A DNA stretch of 64,000 nucleotides from Ariolimax columbianus (lineage: Eukaryota; Mollusca; Gastropoda; Stylommatophora; Arionidae). Of the stretch, positions 45,056-59,200 are shown piece after piece. A program made the translations under genes and the position numbers. Below the pieces are notes generated by a model. That model was not told the DNA's origin, made no database searches, and saw only the letters and a program-made list of their open reading frames with translations. The stretch's first letter is position 1, and each line of letters begins with the position of its first letter. The stretch covers positions 100,995,172 through 101,059,171 of the forward strand of contig JAVGWX010000005.1 in assembly GCA_036924085.1 (NCBI GenBank), read 5' to 3'.

Positions 45056-47239
45056 TCTACCATGGACTGTACAGGTCTTCTTGTTTTGTCCTTGTGTCTT
45101 GTAGTTTCTCCAGGACGCGGTACATGGTCCCATGGTCAAGCCTCTTTATCTAGAATTGAGACAGTCGCCCTTTTACTGTGTGATTTACAAATATTCTTGT
45201 CTTGTTATTGTAAAGTACAGTTTCTGCAACGCAATGTAGGCCCTAGAAGAGATTGCATATGAATAATCCTGAGAAATCATTTAAAAACGAATTAGATGTC
45301 TGTCGGAATCTCTCATTGAAGTCATCTGTAAAATGAATATTGTGAAACTCAATTAAAGAAAGGAAGGAAGCAAATCCCAAACTAAAAATAGGGCAGCGTG
45401 TTGAAACAGAAAAGGACTAAACTCTTGTCTTGATTTATGGAGCAGTATGGCAGTCATATTTATGTCTATTTCTTATGTTATCCTCTCATGTGTACCGTTG
45501 TTTTCCTCTGCCTTGTTTGCCCTTGACTTTTCCTTCCAATATTGTTTTTAGCAAAGTGTTATATCTTTGATGTGACCAAAATATATCACCTGTATGTTCA
45601 TCAATTCTCTTTGCACTCCTAATTTCTCAAAGCTATTTGTTTTATTTTCTTTCCACAAAATACATCACATTCTTTTCGATATATCTACATTTCAAAGGCA
45701 TCAGTTCTCTTTGTCGACCCCATGTGACATTGTTCATGCCATTATGTATCCATAAATAATGAATTGTTATCTCTGAATTTATGTTGTGACGTAATAATGT
45801 CGATGACAATGCTTTTCTCATGTTGGTGAAATAAGATTTGGTCATTTATATTCTCTTTCTGGTTTCAGCTCCGCATCTTCCACCTTGCATTACTATGTTT
45901 TCAAGGCAATGAAAGAATGAAAGCAGATATTGAGTCCTGAAACCATCAGGGACTTGGGTTGATCTACTGTCCTGATGGTGTGTATAGTGGAAAGTAGACA
46001 TGGATGCCTCAAAGCTTTTAGGTCAAAGATAGAATAAACTCACCATAAATAGATGTAAATGTGAGACAAGGATTCATACTAATTTTTAAAAATATATTTG
46101 AACACAGCACGTTTTCTTTAACAGATGAACAAATATTCGGAATCGAGCGACGACTTTCCGCTTCTGTTACCAGTGATCTGTTAATGTTTCGTGCTGGTGT
46201 TATTCTCTCAGTCATTTCTGAGCTGTCCACAAAAACGATAGATCTGCGGCTGCAATCGATAGTTCTATCAATCACGTCAACTGCATCAAACAAAGTCGTT
46301 CATATTAGAATACATTTCAAGCATTTTTGTACTCCGTATTTTCCTGACAGGGCCCACAAAAGATTCGTTTATCACCTTTGAGAAAATTAATGAAAAAGGG
46401 CCTTAAAACAAACACACAGCTAGCAGGACGAAACCGCATATTTGTTTTCTCACTCATTAAGGAAGCTGATTTTTTGGGGGGTTTTTTGTTGGTTTTTTGG
46501 TGTTTCTTTTTTCTTATGTGTATTTCTTAATTTATGGGATAGAATCTGAATTATGCATGAGCCAGAGCATGTACATTTGTTAAGTAGCAGAAAACGTTAC
46601 AAAAATTTACCAACAAAAATCTGAAAATCCCAGGTATCAGAAACGCAGACTGTTCTCATCGTGAATCAGTGCTTAAAAACAATAGTTGTCTGCGCGACCG
46701 TTGTCGCTAGGCATTCACAGATTTGGCCGATAAGATCTCACTTCACCAAGGTCCTGGCAGATGTTCCTGATCTAATAATGGAATACAAAAACAATTCATG
46801 GCTAATGAATATACGACATCTGCAGCTCATAACAAATCGCCAACGTGGAATAAAAAAAACTTATTTTAAAATTATACCGTAATAATTGTCCTAACGAGGG
46901 AAAGTTCCATGTTTTTGTGAGTTCTTTTGGTTCGAAATTTGTCTAGGCTGTCTTGTTGTGTGGCTTCGTTTTATGTTTCCTCTGCTGTTCGTTATAATGA
47001 GAAGCAATGATCAAATCAAGTGTATTTGCGAGTGATGAATGTGTTGGCTGAAACATGTCTTTGCCTGCGTTAAATTTCTTATTTTTGTCTTCCTGTGATT
47101 GCATCTTTGATGTTTGCACAATCAGACGAGATCCCGTGAGTATTGATGCAGTTGCCTGGAGCTACACTTTAGCTCAGTTCAGTTTTGAGTTTAGTGTTTA
47201 TACGTTCAGCATGTTTATCTCCCTTCAATGGTCGTAGAG
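45056..47239. other. Largest repeat-poor stretch downstream of the gene, no gene supported
   Basis: Open frames at 45062-45262 (+), 46061-46381 (+) and 46293-46018 (-) reach 66-106 codons. The minus-strand one (RSIVFVDSSEMTERITPARN) is the most protein-like. None has splice sites, a start context or a motif that I recognise. Confidence 0.35.
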
Positions 47240-50200
47240 AGGAAAAAAACTTGATAGCCCAGTAAAACATGTTCAGCAGTTTGAGAGACTTCAATCCGGT
47301 AAAACATACTAATCAGTTAGAGATATCACAGTCCGGTAAAACATGCTTTGTAGTTTGAGAGAGGACAGTCCGGGAAAACAAGCTCAGCAGTTTGAGATAG
47401 AACAGCCCCCTAAAACATGCTCAGCAGTTTGATACAGTTCTGTAAAACATGCTTTGTAATTTGAGAAAGGACAATCTGGTAAAACACGTTCAGCAGTTTA
47501 ATACAGTTCTGTAAAACATGCTTTCTAATTTGAGAAAGGACAGTCTGGTAAAGCACGTTCAGCAGTTTGATACAGTTCTGTAAAACATGCTCATCATTTG
47601 AGGGAGGACAGTTCGATAAAACATGGTTCACATTTTGAAAGAGGACAGTCCGATAAAACATGATCAGCAGTTTGAAACCGTCCAGTAAAACGTACTGTGC
47701 AGTTGTAAATAGGAAAGTCCGGTAAAAGATGCTCAACAGTTTGATAGAGAACAGTCCGACAGACCATGCTCAAAAGTTTGAGACAGACTGGTAAATCTTT
47801 CTCAACAGTTTGAAAAAGGACAATCGGTAAAACATGTTCAATAGTTTGATAGAGACAAAGCAAAGGCAAAGGCCGCCGTCCATCGTAGACGATGGCGGCA
47901 TAATTTATTTTCTAGCGCTATTTTTAGTAAGGATTAACTGCGCTACTTTTTATCCTCACTCTCTCGTCTCGAGCAGCCCGACCTCAGTGGCAAGTCAAGG
48001 GCAAGACGATTAGTGAGCAACTACGAGATGTAGTAGTCCAGAGTGGAACCCGCACCAGCTGTTCACGAGGCAGACGGCTTAACCACTTCGCCACGGAATC
48101 CATTGAAAGAGAACAGTCCGGTAAACCACGATGAACAGTTTGAGAAAGGACAGTCCGGTAAAACATGCTAAACAGTTTGAGAGAGCACAGCTGGGAAAAA
48201 AATGCTAAATAAGTTGAGACAGCCCGGTAAATCATGCTAGGCAGATTATGAGACTAAATACGGTAAAACAGCTCGGGTAAATATGTTTAACAGTTTGAAA
48301 GCGGACAGTCCGACAAAACATGCTCAGAAGTTTGAGAGAGAACAGTCCGCTAAAACATGCTCATCGGTTTGATAGAGGACAGTTCGGTAAAATATTCTCA
48401 GAAGTTTAAGAGAGGACAGTCTGGTAGAACAAGCGTAATAGTTTGAGACAGACCGGAAAAACATGATCAGCAGTTTGAGAGAGAACAGTCCGCTAAATCA
48501 TGATCAGCAGTTTAGGAAAGACAATACGGTAAAACATGCTCCATAGTTTGAGACAGACCGGTAAAACATGCTAAACTGTTTTAGAAAGGACAATCTGGTA
48601 AAACATGCTCAGAAGTTGGAGACAGTTCGGTGAAACATGCTCAACAGTTTGAGAGAGGACAGTCCGGTAAAAAAATGCTCAACGTGTTAAGAAAGGACAG
48701 TCCGGTAAAATATGCTCAACAAGATCAGACAGTCCGGTAAAACATGCTCAACAAGATCAGACAGTCCGGTAAAACATGCTCAACAAGATCAGACAGTCCG
48801 GTAAAACATGCTCAACAAGATCAGACAGTCCGGTAAAATATGCTCAACAAGATCAGACAGTCCGGTAAAATATGCTCAACAAGATCAGACAGTCCGGTAA
48901 AACATGCTCAACAAGATCAGACAGTCCGGTAAAATATGCTCAGCAGTTTGAGAGTGGACAGTCCGGTAAACCATTCTCAGCAGTTTGAGAGAGGACAGTC
49001 CGGTAAAACATGCTCAACAGTTTGAGAGAGGACAGTCCTGTGAAACATGCTCAGCAGCTTGAGACAGTCCGATAAATATGCTCAGCAGTTTGAGTTAGTC
49101 CGGTAAAACATGCTTTGCAGTTCAAGAGAGGATAATTCTATAAAAAATGCTTAGGAGTTTGAGACACTCCGGTAAAACGGACTCAGCAGTTTGAGAAAGG
49201 ACAGTTTGATAAAACATCCTTAGCAGTTTGAGAGAGGACAGTCCGGTAAAACATGCTAAACAGTTTTAAAGAGGACAGTCCTAAAAAACAATCTAAGCAG
49301 TTTGAGACAGTCCGGTTAAACATGCTCAATAGTCTGGAAGAGGACAGTCAGGTAAAACATGTTCAACAGTTTGAGTTAGTCCGGTAAAACATGCTCAGCA
49401 GTTTGAGAGAGGACACTTCGGCAAAACATGCTCAGCAGTTTGAAAGAGGACAGTCAGGTAAAACATTCTCAACAGTTTGATTCAGTCCTGTAAAACATGC
49501 TCGACAATTTTAGACAGTCGGGCAAAACATGCTCAGCAGTTTGAGAAAGGACAGTCCGGTAAAACATGCTCAGCAGTTTGAGAGAGGACAGTCCGGTAAA
49601 ACATATCAGTAGTTTGAGACAGTCTATTAAAACATGCTCTGCAGTTCGAGAGAAGACAGTCAGGTAAAACATGCTCTGCAGTTCGAGAGAAAACAGTCCG
49701 GTAATACAAGCTCAGCAGTTTGAGAGGACAGTCCGGTAAAACAAGCTCAGCCGTTTGAGAGGACAGTCCGGTAATACAAGCTCAGCAGTTTGAGAGGGCA
49801 GTCCGGTAAAACATGCTCAGCAGTTTGAGGGGACAGTCCGGTAAAACATGCTGAGCAGTTTGAGAGGACAGTCCGGTAAATCATGCTCAGCAGTTTGAGA
49901 GGACAGTCCGGTAAAACATGCTCAGCAGTTTGAGAGGACAGTCTGGTAAAACATGCTCAGCAATTTGAGAGGACAGTCCGGTAAAACATGCTCAGCAGTT
50001 TGAGAGGACAGTCCGGTAAAACATGCTCATCTGTTTGATAGAGGACAGTTCGGTAAAATATTCTCAGCAGTTTAAGAGAGGACAGTCTGGTAGAACAGGC
50101 GTAATAGTTTGAGACAGACCGGAAAAACATGATCAGCAGTTTGAGAGAGAACAGTCCGCTAAATCATGATCAGCAGTTTAGGAAAGACAATACGGTAAAA

Positions 50201-53200
50201 CATGCTCCATAGTTTGAGACAGACCGGTAAAACATGCTAAACTGTTTTAGAAAGGACAATCTGGTAAAACATGCTCAGAAGTTGGAGACAGTTCGGTGAA
50301 ACATGCTCAACAGTTTGAGAGAGGACAGTCCGGTAAAAAAATGCTCAACGTGTTAAGAAAGGACAGTCCGGTAAAATATGCTCAACAAGATCAGACAGTC
50401 CGGTAAAACATGCTCAACAAGATCAGACAGTCCGGTAAAACATGCTCAACAAGATCAGACAGTCCGGTAAAACATGCTCAACAAGATCAGACAGTCCAGT
50501 AAAATATGCTCAACAAGATCAGACAGTCCGGTAAAATATGCTCAACAAGATCAGACAGTCCGGTAAAATATGCTCAACAAGATCAGACAGTCCGGTAAAA
50601 TATGCTCAACAAGATCAGACAGTCCGGTAAAATATGCTCAACAAGATCAGACAGTCCGGTAAAACATGCTCAGCAGTTTGAGAGAGGACAGTCCGGTAAA
50701 CCGTTCTCAGCAGTTTGAGAGAGGACAGTCCGGTAAAATATACTCAACAAGATCTGACAGTCCGGTAAAACATGCTCAGCAGTTTGAGAGAGGACAGTCC
50801 GGTAAACCATTCTCAGCAGTTTGAGAGAGGACAGTCCGGTAAAACATGCTCAACAGTTTGAGAGAGGACAGTCCTGTGAAACATGCTCAGCAGCTTGAGA
50901 CAGTCCGATAAATATGCTCAGCAGTTTGAGTTAGTCCGGTAAAACATGCTTTGCAGTTCAAGAGAGGATAATTCTATAAAAAATGCTTAGGAGTTTGAGA
51001 CACTCCGGTAAAACGGACTCAGCAGTTTGAGAAAGGACAGTTCGATAAAACATCCTTAGCAGTTTGAGAGAGGACAGTCCGGTAAAACATGCTAAACAGT
51101 TTTAAAGAGGACAGTCCTAAAAAACAATCTAAGCAGTTTGAGACAGTCCGGTTAAACTTGCTCAATAGTCTGGAAGAGGACAGTCAGGTAAAACATGTTC
51201 AACAGTCTGAGTTAGTCCGGTAAAACATGCTCAGCAGTTTGAGAGAGGACACTCCGGCAAAACATGCTCAGCAGTTTGAAAGAGGACAGTCGGGCAAAAC
51301 ATGCTCAGCAGTTTGAGAAAGGACAGTCCGGTAAAACATGCTCAGCAGTTTGAGAGAGGACAGTCCGGTAAAATATGATCAGCAATTTGAGTTACTCCGG
51401 TAAAACATATCAGTAGTTTGAGACAGTCTATTAAAACATGCTCTGCAGTTCGAGAGAAGACAGTCAGGTAAAACATGCTCTGCAGTTCGAGAGAAGACAG
51501 TCCGGTAATACAAGCTCAGCCGTTTGAGAGGACAGTCCGGTAAAACCTGCTCTGCAGTTCGAGAGAAAACAGTCCGGTAATACAAGCTCAGCAGTTTGAG
51601 AGGACAGTCCGGTAAAACAAGCTCAGCCGTTTGAGAGGACAGTCCGGTAATACAAGCTCAGCAGTTTGAGAGGGCAGTCCGGTAAAACATGCTCAGCAGT
51701 TTGAGGGGACAGTCCGGTAAAACATGCTCAGCAGTTTGAGAGGACAGTCCGGTAAATCATGCTCAGCAGTTTGAGAGGACAGTCCGGTAAAACATGCTCA
51801 GCAGTTTGAGAGGACAGTCCGGTAAAACATGCTCAGCAGTTTGAGAGGACAGTCCGGTAAAACATGCTAAGCAATTTGAGAGGACAGTCCGGTAAAACAT
51901 GCTCATCTGTTTGATAGAGGACAGTTCGGTAAAATATTCTCAGCAGTTTAAGAGAGGACAGTCTGGTAGAACAGGCGTAATAGTTTGAGACAGACCGGAA
52001 AAACATGATCAGCAGTTTGAGAGAGAACAGTCCGCTAAATCATGATCAGCAGTTTAGGAAAGACAATACGGTAAAACATGCTCCATAGTTTGAGACAGAC
52101 CGGTAAAACATGCTAAACTGTTTTAGAAAGGACAATCTGGTAAAACATGCTCAGAAGTTGGAGACAGTTCGGTGAAACATGCTCAACAGTTTGAGAGAGG
52201 ACAGTCCGGTAAAAAAATGCTCAACGTGTTAAGAAAGGACAGTCCGGTAAAATATGCTCAACAAGATCAGACAGTCCGGTAAAACATGCTCAACAAGATC
52301 AGACAGTCCGGTAAAATATGCTCAACAAGATCAGACAGTCCAGTAAAATATGCTCAACAAGATCAGACAGTCCGGTAAAATATGCTCAACAAGATCAGAC
52401 AGTCCGGTAAAATATGCTCAACAAGATCAGACAGTCCGGTAAAACATGCTCAGCAGTTTGAGAGAGGACAGTACGGTAAACCGTTCTCAGCAGTTTGAGA
52501 GAGGACAGTCCGGTAAAATATGCTCAACAAGATCTGACAGTCCGGTAAAACATGCTCAGCAGTTTGAGAGAGGACACTCCGGCAAAACATGCTCAGCAGT
52601 TTGAAAGAGGACAGTCAGGTAAAACATTCTCAACAGTTTGATTCAGTCCTGTAAAACATGCTCGACAATTTTAGACAGTCGGGCAAAACATGCTCAGCAG
52701 TTTGAGAAAGGACAGTCCGGTAAAACATGCTCAGCAGTTTGAGAGAGGACAGTCCGGTAAAACATATCAGTAGTTTGAGACAGTCTATTAAAACATGCTC
52801 TGCAGTTCGAGAGAAGACAGTCAGGTAAAACATGCTCTGCAGTTCGAGAGAAAACAGTCCGGTAATACAAGCTATGCAGTTTGAGAGGACAGTCCGGTAA
52901 AACAAGCTCAGCCGTTTGAGAGGACAGTCCGGTAATACAAGCTCAGCAGTTTGAGAGGGCAGTCCGGTAAAACATGCTCAGCAGTTTGAGGGGACAGTCC
53001 GGTAAAACATGCTGAGCAGTTTGAGAGGACAGTCCGGTAAATCATGCTCAGCAGTTTGAGAGGACAGTCCGGTAAAACATGCTCAGCAGTTTGAGAGGAC
53101 AGTCCGGTAAAACATGCTCAGCAGTTTGAGAGGACAGTCCGGTAAAACATGCTCAGCAGTTTGAGAGGACAGTCCGGTAAAACATGCTCATCTGTTTGAT

Positions 53201-56200
53201 AGAGGACAGTTCGGTAAAATATTCTCAGCAGTTTAAGAGAGGACAGTCTGGTAGAACAGGCGTAATAGTTTGAGACAGACCGGAAAAACATGATCAGCAG
53301 TTTGAGAGAGAACAGTCCGCTAAATCATGATCAGCAGTTTAGGAAAGACAATACGGTAAAACATGCTCCATAGTTTGAGACAGACCGGTAAAACATGCTA
53401 AACTGTTTTAGAAAGGACAATCTGGTAAAACATGCTCAGAAGTTGGAGACAGTTCGGTGAAACATGCTCAACAGTTTGAGAGAGGACAGTCCGGTAAAAA
53501 AATGCTCAACGTGTTAAGAAAGGACAGTCCGGTAAAATATGCTCAACAAGATCAGACAGTCCGGTAAAACATGATCAACAAGATCAGACAGTCCGGTAAA
53601 ACATGCTCAACAAGATCAGACAGTCCGGTAAAACATGCTCAACAAGATCAGACAGTCCAGTAAAATATGCTCAACAAGATCAGACAGTCCGGTAAAATAT
53701 GCTCAACAAGATCAGACAGTCCGGTAAAATATGCTCAACAAGATCAGACAGTCCGGTAAAATATGCTCAACAAGATCAGACAGTCCGGTAAAATATGCTC
53801 AACAAGATCAGACAGTCCGGTAAAACATGCTCAGCAGTTTGAGAGAGGACAGTCCGGTAAACCGTTCTCAGCAGTTTGAGAGAGGACAGTCCGGTAAAAT
53901 ATACTCAACAAGATCTGACAGTCCGGTAAAACATGCTCAGCAGTTTGAGAGAGGACAGTCCGGTAAACCATTCTCAGCAGTTTGAGAGAGGACAGTCCGG
54001 TAAAACATGCTCAACAGTTTGAGAGAGGACAGTCCTGTGAAACATGCTCAGCAGCTTGAGACAGTCCGATAAATATGCTCAGCAGTTTGAGTTAGTCCGG
54101 TAAAACATGCTTTGCAGTTCAAGAGAGGATAATTCTATAAAAAATGCTTAGGAGTTTGAGACACTCCGGTAAAACGGACTCAGCAGTTTGAGAAAGGACA
54201 GTTCGATAAAACATCCTTAGCAGTTTGAGAGAGGACAGTCCGGTAAAACATGCTAAACAGTTTTAAAGAGGACAGTCCTAAAAAACAATCTAAGCAGTTT
54301 GAGACAGTCCGGTTAAACTTGCTCAATAGTCTGGAAGAGGACAGTCAGGTAAAACATGTTCAACAGTCTGAGTTAGTCCGGTAAAACATGCTCAGCAGTT
54401 TGAGAGAGGACACTCCGGCAAAACATGCTCAGCAGTTTGAAAGAGGACAGTCAGGTAAAACATTCTCAACAGTTTGATTCAGTCCTGTAAAACATGCTCG
54501 ACAATTTTAGACAGTCGGGCAAAACATGCTCAGCAGTTTGAGAAAGGACAGTCCGGTAAAACATGCTCAGCAGTTTGAGAGAGGACAGTCCGGTAAAATA
54601 TGATCAGCAATTTGAGTTACTCCGGTAAAACATATCAGTAGTTTGAGACAGTCTATTAAAACATGCTCTGCAGTTCGAGAGAAGACAGTCAGGTAAAACA
54701 TGCTCTGCAGTTCGAGAGAAGACAGTCCGGTAATACAAGCTCAGCCGTTTGAGAGGACAGTCCGGTAAAACCTGCTCTGCAGTTCGAGAGAAAACAGTCC
54801 GGTAATACAAGCTCAGCAGTTTGAGAGGACAGTCCGGTAAAACAAGCTCAGCCGTTTGAGAGGACAGTCCGGTAATACAAGCTCAGCAGTTTGAGAGGGC
54901 AGTCCGGTAAAACATGCTCAGCAGTTTGAGGGGACAGTCCGGTAAAACATGCTCAGCAGTTTGAGAGGACAGTCCGGTAAATCATGCTCAGCAGTTTGAG
55001 AGGACAGTCCGGTAAAACATGCTCAGCAGTTTGAGAGGACAGTCCGGTAAAACATGCTCAGCAGTTTGAGAGGACAGTCCGGTAAAACATGCTCAGCAGT
55101 TTGAGAGGACAGTCCGGTAAAACATGCTCATCTGTTTGATAGAGGACAGTTCGGTAAAATATTCTCAGCAGTTTAAGAGAGGACAGTCTGGTAGAACAGG
55201 CGTAATAGTTTGAGACAGACCGGAAAAACATGATCAGCAGTTTGAGAGAGAACAGTCCGCTAAATCATGATCAGCAGTTTAGGAAAGACAATACGGTAAA
55301 ACATGCTCCATAGTTTGAGACAGACCGGTAAAACATGCTAAACTGTTTTAGAAAGGACAATCTGGTAAAACATGCTCAGAAGTTGGAGACAGTTCGGTGA
55401 AACATGCTCAACCGTTTGAGAGAGGACAGTCCGGTAAAAAAATGCTCAACGTGTTAAGAAAGGACAGTCCGGTAAAATATGCTCAACAAGATCAGACAGT
55501 CCGGTAAAACATGCTCAACAAGATCAGACAGTCCGGTAAAATATGCTCAACAAGATCAGACAGTCCGGTAAAATATGCTCAACAAGATCAGACAGTCCGG
55601 TAAAATATGCTCAACAAGATCAGACAGTCCGGTAAAATATGCTCAACAAGATCAGACAGTCCGGTAAAACATGCTCAGCAGTTTGAGAGAGGACAGTACG
55701 GTAAACCGTTCTCAGCAGTTTGAGAGAGGACAGTCCGGTAAAATATGCTCAACAAGATCTGACAGTCCGGTAAAACATGCTCAGCAGTTTGAGAGAGGAC
55801 ACTCCGGCAAAACATGCTCAGCAGTTTGAAAGAGGACAGTCAGGTAAAACATTCTCAACAGTTTGATTCAGTCCTGTAAAACATGCTCGACAATTTTAGA
55901 CAGTCGGGCAAAACATGCTCAGCAGTTTGAGAAAGGACAGTCCGGTAAAACATGCTCAGCAGTTTGAGAGAGGACAGTCCGGTAAAACATATCAGTAGTT
56001 TGAGACAGTCTATTAAAACATGCTCTGCAGTTCGAGAGAAGACAGTCAGGTAAAACATGCTCTGCAGTTCGAGAGAAAACAGTCCGGTAATACAAGCTCA
56101 GCAGTTTGAGAGGACAGTCCGGTAAAACAAGCTCAGCCGTTTGAGAGGACAGTCCGGTAATACAAGCTCAGCAGTTTGAGAGGGCAGTCCGGTAAAACAT

Positions 56201-59200
56201 GCTCAGCAGTTTGAGGGGACAGTCCGGTAAAACATGCTGAGCAGTTTGAGAGGACAGTCCGGTAAATCATGCTCAGCAGTTTGAGAGGACAGTCCGGTAA
56301 AACATGCTCAGCAGTTTGAGAGGACAGTCCGGTAAAACATGCTCAGCAGTTTGAGAGGACAGTCCGGTAAAACATGCTCAGCAGTTTGAGAGGACAGTCC
56401 GGTAAAACATGCTCATCTGTTTGATAGAGGACAGTTCGGTAAAATATTCTCAGCAGTTTAAGAGAGGACAGTCTGGTAGAACAGGCGTAATAGTTTGAGA
56501 CAGACCGGAAAAACATGATCAGCAGTTTGAGAGAGAACAGTCCGCTAAATCATGATCAGCAGTTTAGGAAAGACAATACGGTAAAACATGCTCCATAGTT
56601 TCAGACAGACCGGTAAAACATGCTAAACTGTTTTAGAAAGGACAATCTGGTAAAACATGCTCAGAAGTTGGAGACAGTTCGGTGAAACATGCTCAACAGT
56701 TTGAGAGAGGACAGTCCGGTAAAAAAATGCTCAACGTGTTAAGAAAGGACAGTCCGGTAAAATATGCTCAACAAGATCAGACAGTCCGGTAAAACATGCT
56801 CAACAAGATCAGACAGTCCGGTAAAACATGCTCAACAAGATCAGACAGTCCGGTAAAACATGCTCAACAAGATCAGACAGTCCAGTAAAATATGCTCAAC
56901 AAGATCAGACAGTCCGGTAAAATATGCTCAACAAGATCAGACAGTCCGGTAAAATATGCTCAACAAGATCAGACAGTCCGGTAAAATATGCTCAACAAGA
57001 TCAGACAGTCCGGTAAAATATGCTCAACAAGATCAGACAGTCCGGTAAAACATGCTCAGCAGTTTGAGAGAGGACAGTCCGGTAAACCGTTCTCAGCAGT
57101 TTGAGAGAGGACAGTCCGGTAAAATATACTCAACAAGATCTGACAGTCCGGTAAAACATGCTCAGCAGTTTGAGAGAGGACAGTCCGGTAAACCATTCTC
57201 AGCAGTTTGAGAGAGGACAGTCCGGTAAAACATGCTCAACTGTTTGAGAGAGGACAGTCCTGTGAAACATGCTCAGCAGCTTGAGACAGTCCGATAAATA
57301 TGCTCAGCAGTTTGAGTTAGTCCGGTAAAACATGCTTTGCAGTTCAAGAGAGGATAATTCTATAAAAAATGCTTAGGAGTTTGAGACACTCCGGTAAAAC
57401 GGACTCAGCAGTTTGAGAAAGGACAGTTCGATAAAACATCCTTAGCAGTTTGAGAGAGGACAGTCCGGTAAAACATGCTAAACAGTTTTAAAGAGGACAG
57501 TCCTAAAAAACAATCTAAGCAGTTTGAGACAGTCCGGTTAAACTTGCTCAATAGTCTGGAAGAGGACAGTCAGGTAAAACATGTTCAACAGTCTGAGTTA
57601 GTCCGGTAAAACATGCTCAGCAGTTTGAGAGAGGACACTCCGGCAAAACATGCTCAGCAGTTTGAAAGAGGACAGTCAGGTAAAACATTCTCAACAGTTT
57701 GATTCAGTCCTGTAAAACATGCTCGACAATTTTAGACAGTCGGGCAAAACATGCTCAGCAGTTTGAGAAAGGACAGTCCGGTAAAACATGCTCAGCAGTT
57801 TGAGAGAGGACAGTCCGGTAAAATATGATCAGCAATTTGAGTTACTCCGGTAAAACATATCAGTAGTTTGAGACAGTCTATTAAAACATGCTCTGCAGTT
57901 CGAGAGAAGACAGTCAGGTAAAACATGCTCTGCAGTTCGAGAGAAGACAGTCCGGTAATACAAGCTCAGCCGTTTGAGAGGACAGTCCGGTAAAACCTGC
58001 TCTGCAGTTCGAGAGAAAACAGTCCGGTAATACAAGCTCAGCAGTTTGAGAGGACAGTCCGGTAAAACAAGCTCAGCCGTTTGAGAGGACAGTCCGGTAA
58101 TACAAGCTCAGCAGTTTGAGAGGGCAGTCCGGTAAAACATGCTCAGCAGTTTGAGGGGACAGTCCGGTAAAACATGCTCAGCAGTTTGAGAGGACAGTCC
58201 GGTAAAACATGCTCAGCAGTTTGAGAGGACAGTCCGGTAAAACATGCTAAGCAATTTGAGAGGACAGTCCGGTAAAACATGCTCATCTGTTTGATAGAGG
58301 ACAGTTCGGTAAAATATTCTCAGCAGTTTAAGAGAGGACAGTCTGGTAGAACAGGCGTAATAGTTTGAGACAGACCGGAAAAACATGATCAGCAGTTTGA
58401 GAGAGAACAGTCCGCTAAATCATGATCAGCAGTTTAGGAAAGACAATACGGTAAAACATGCTCCATAGTTTGAGACAGACCGGTAAAACATGCTAAACTG
58501 TTTTAGAAAGGACAATCTGGTAAAACATGCTCAGAAGTTGGAGACAGTTCGGTGAAACATGCTCAACAGTTTGAGAGAGGACAGTCCGGTAAAAAAATGC
58601 TCAACGTGTTAAGAAAGGACAGTCCGGTAAAATATGCTCAACAAGATCAGACAGTCCGGTAAAACATGCTCAACAAGATCAGACAGTCCGGTAAAATATG
58701 CTCAACAAGATCAGACAGTCCGGTAAAATATGCTCAACAAGATCAGACAGTCCGGTAAAATATGCTCAACAAGATCAGACAGTCCGGTAAAATATGCTCA
58801 ACAAGATCAGACAGTCCGGTAAAACATGCTCAGCAGTTTGAGAGAGGACAGTACGGTAAACCGTTCTCAGCAGTTTGAGAGAGGACAGTCCGGTAAAATA
58901 TGCTCAACAAGATCTGACAGTCCGGTAAAACATGCTCAGCAGTTTGAGAGAGGACAGTCCGGTAAACCATTCTCAGCAGTTTGAGAGAGGACAGTCCGGT
59001 AAAACATGCTCAACAGTTTGAGTTAGTCCGGTAAAACATGCTCAGCAGTTTGAGAGAGGACACTCCGGCAAAACATGCTCAGCAGTTTGAAAGAGGACAG
59101 TCAGGTAAAACATTCTCAACAGTTTGATTCAGTCCTGTAAAACATGCTCGACAATTTTAGACAGTCGGGCAAAACATGCTCAGCAGTTTGAGAAAGGACA

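Noticed and set aside
45062..45262. 66-codon frame with a signal-peptide-like start (LLVLSLCLVV)
   Set aside because: It begins at the edge of a minisatellite, has no splice or poly(A) context, and its remainder lacks any motif.
48700..50660. CRISPR-like regularity of CAACAAGATCAGACAGTCCG units in the satellite
   Set aside because: Units are contiguous with no unique spacers, there are no cas genes, and the context is eukaryotic. They are satellite monomers.
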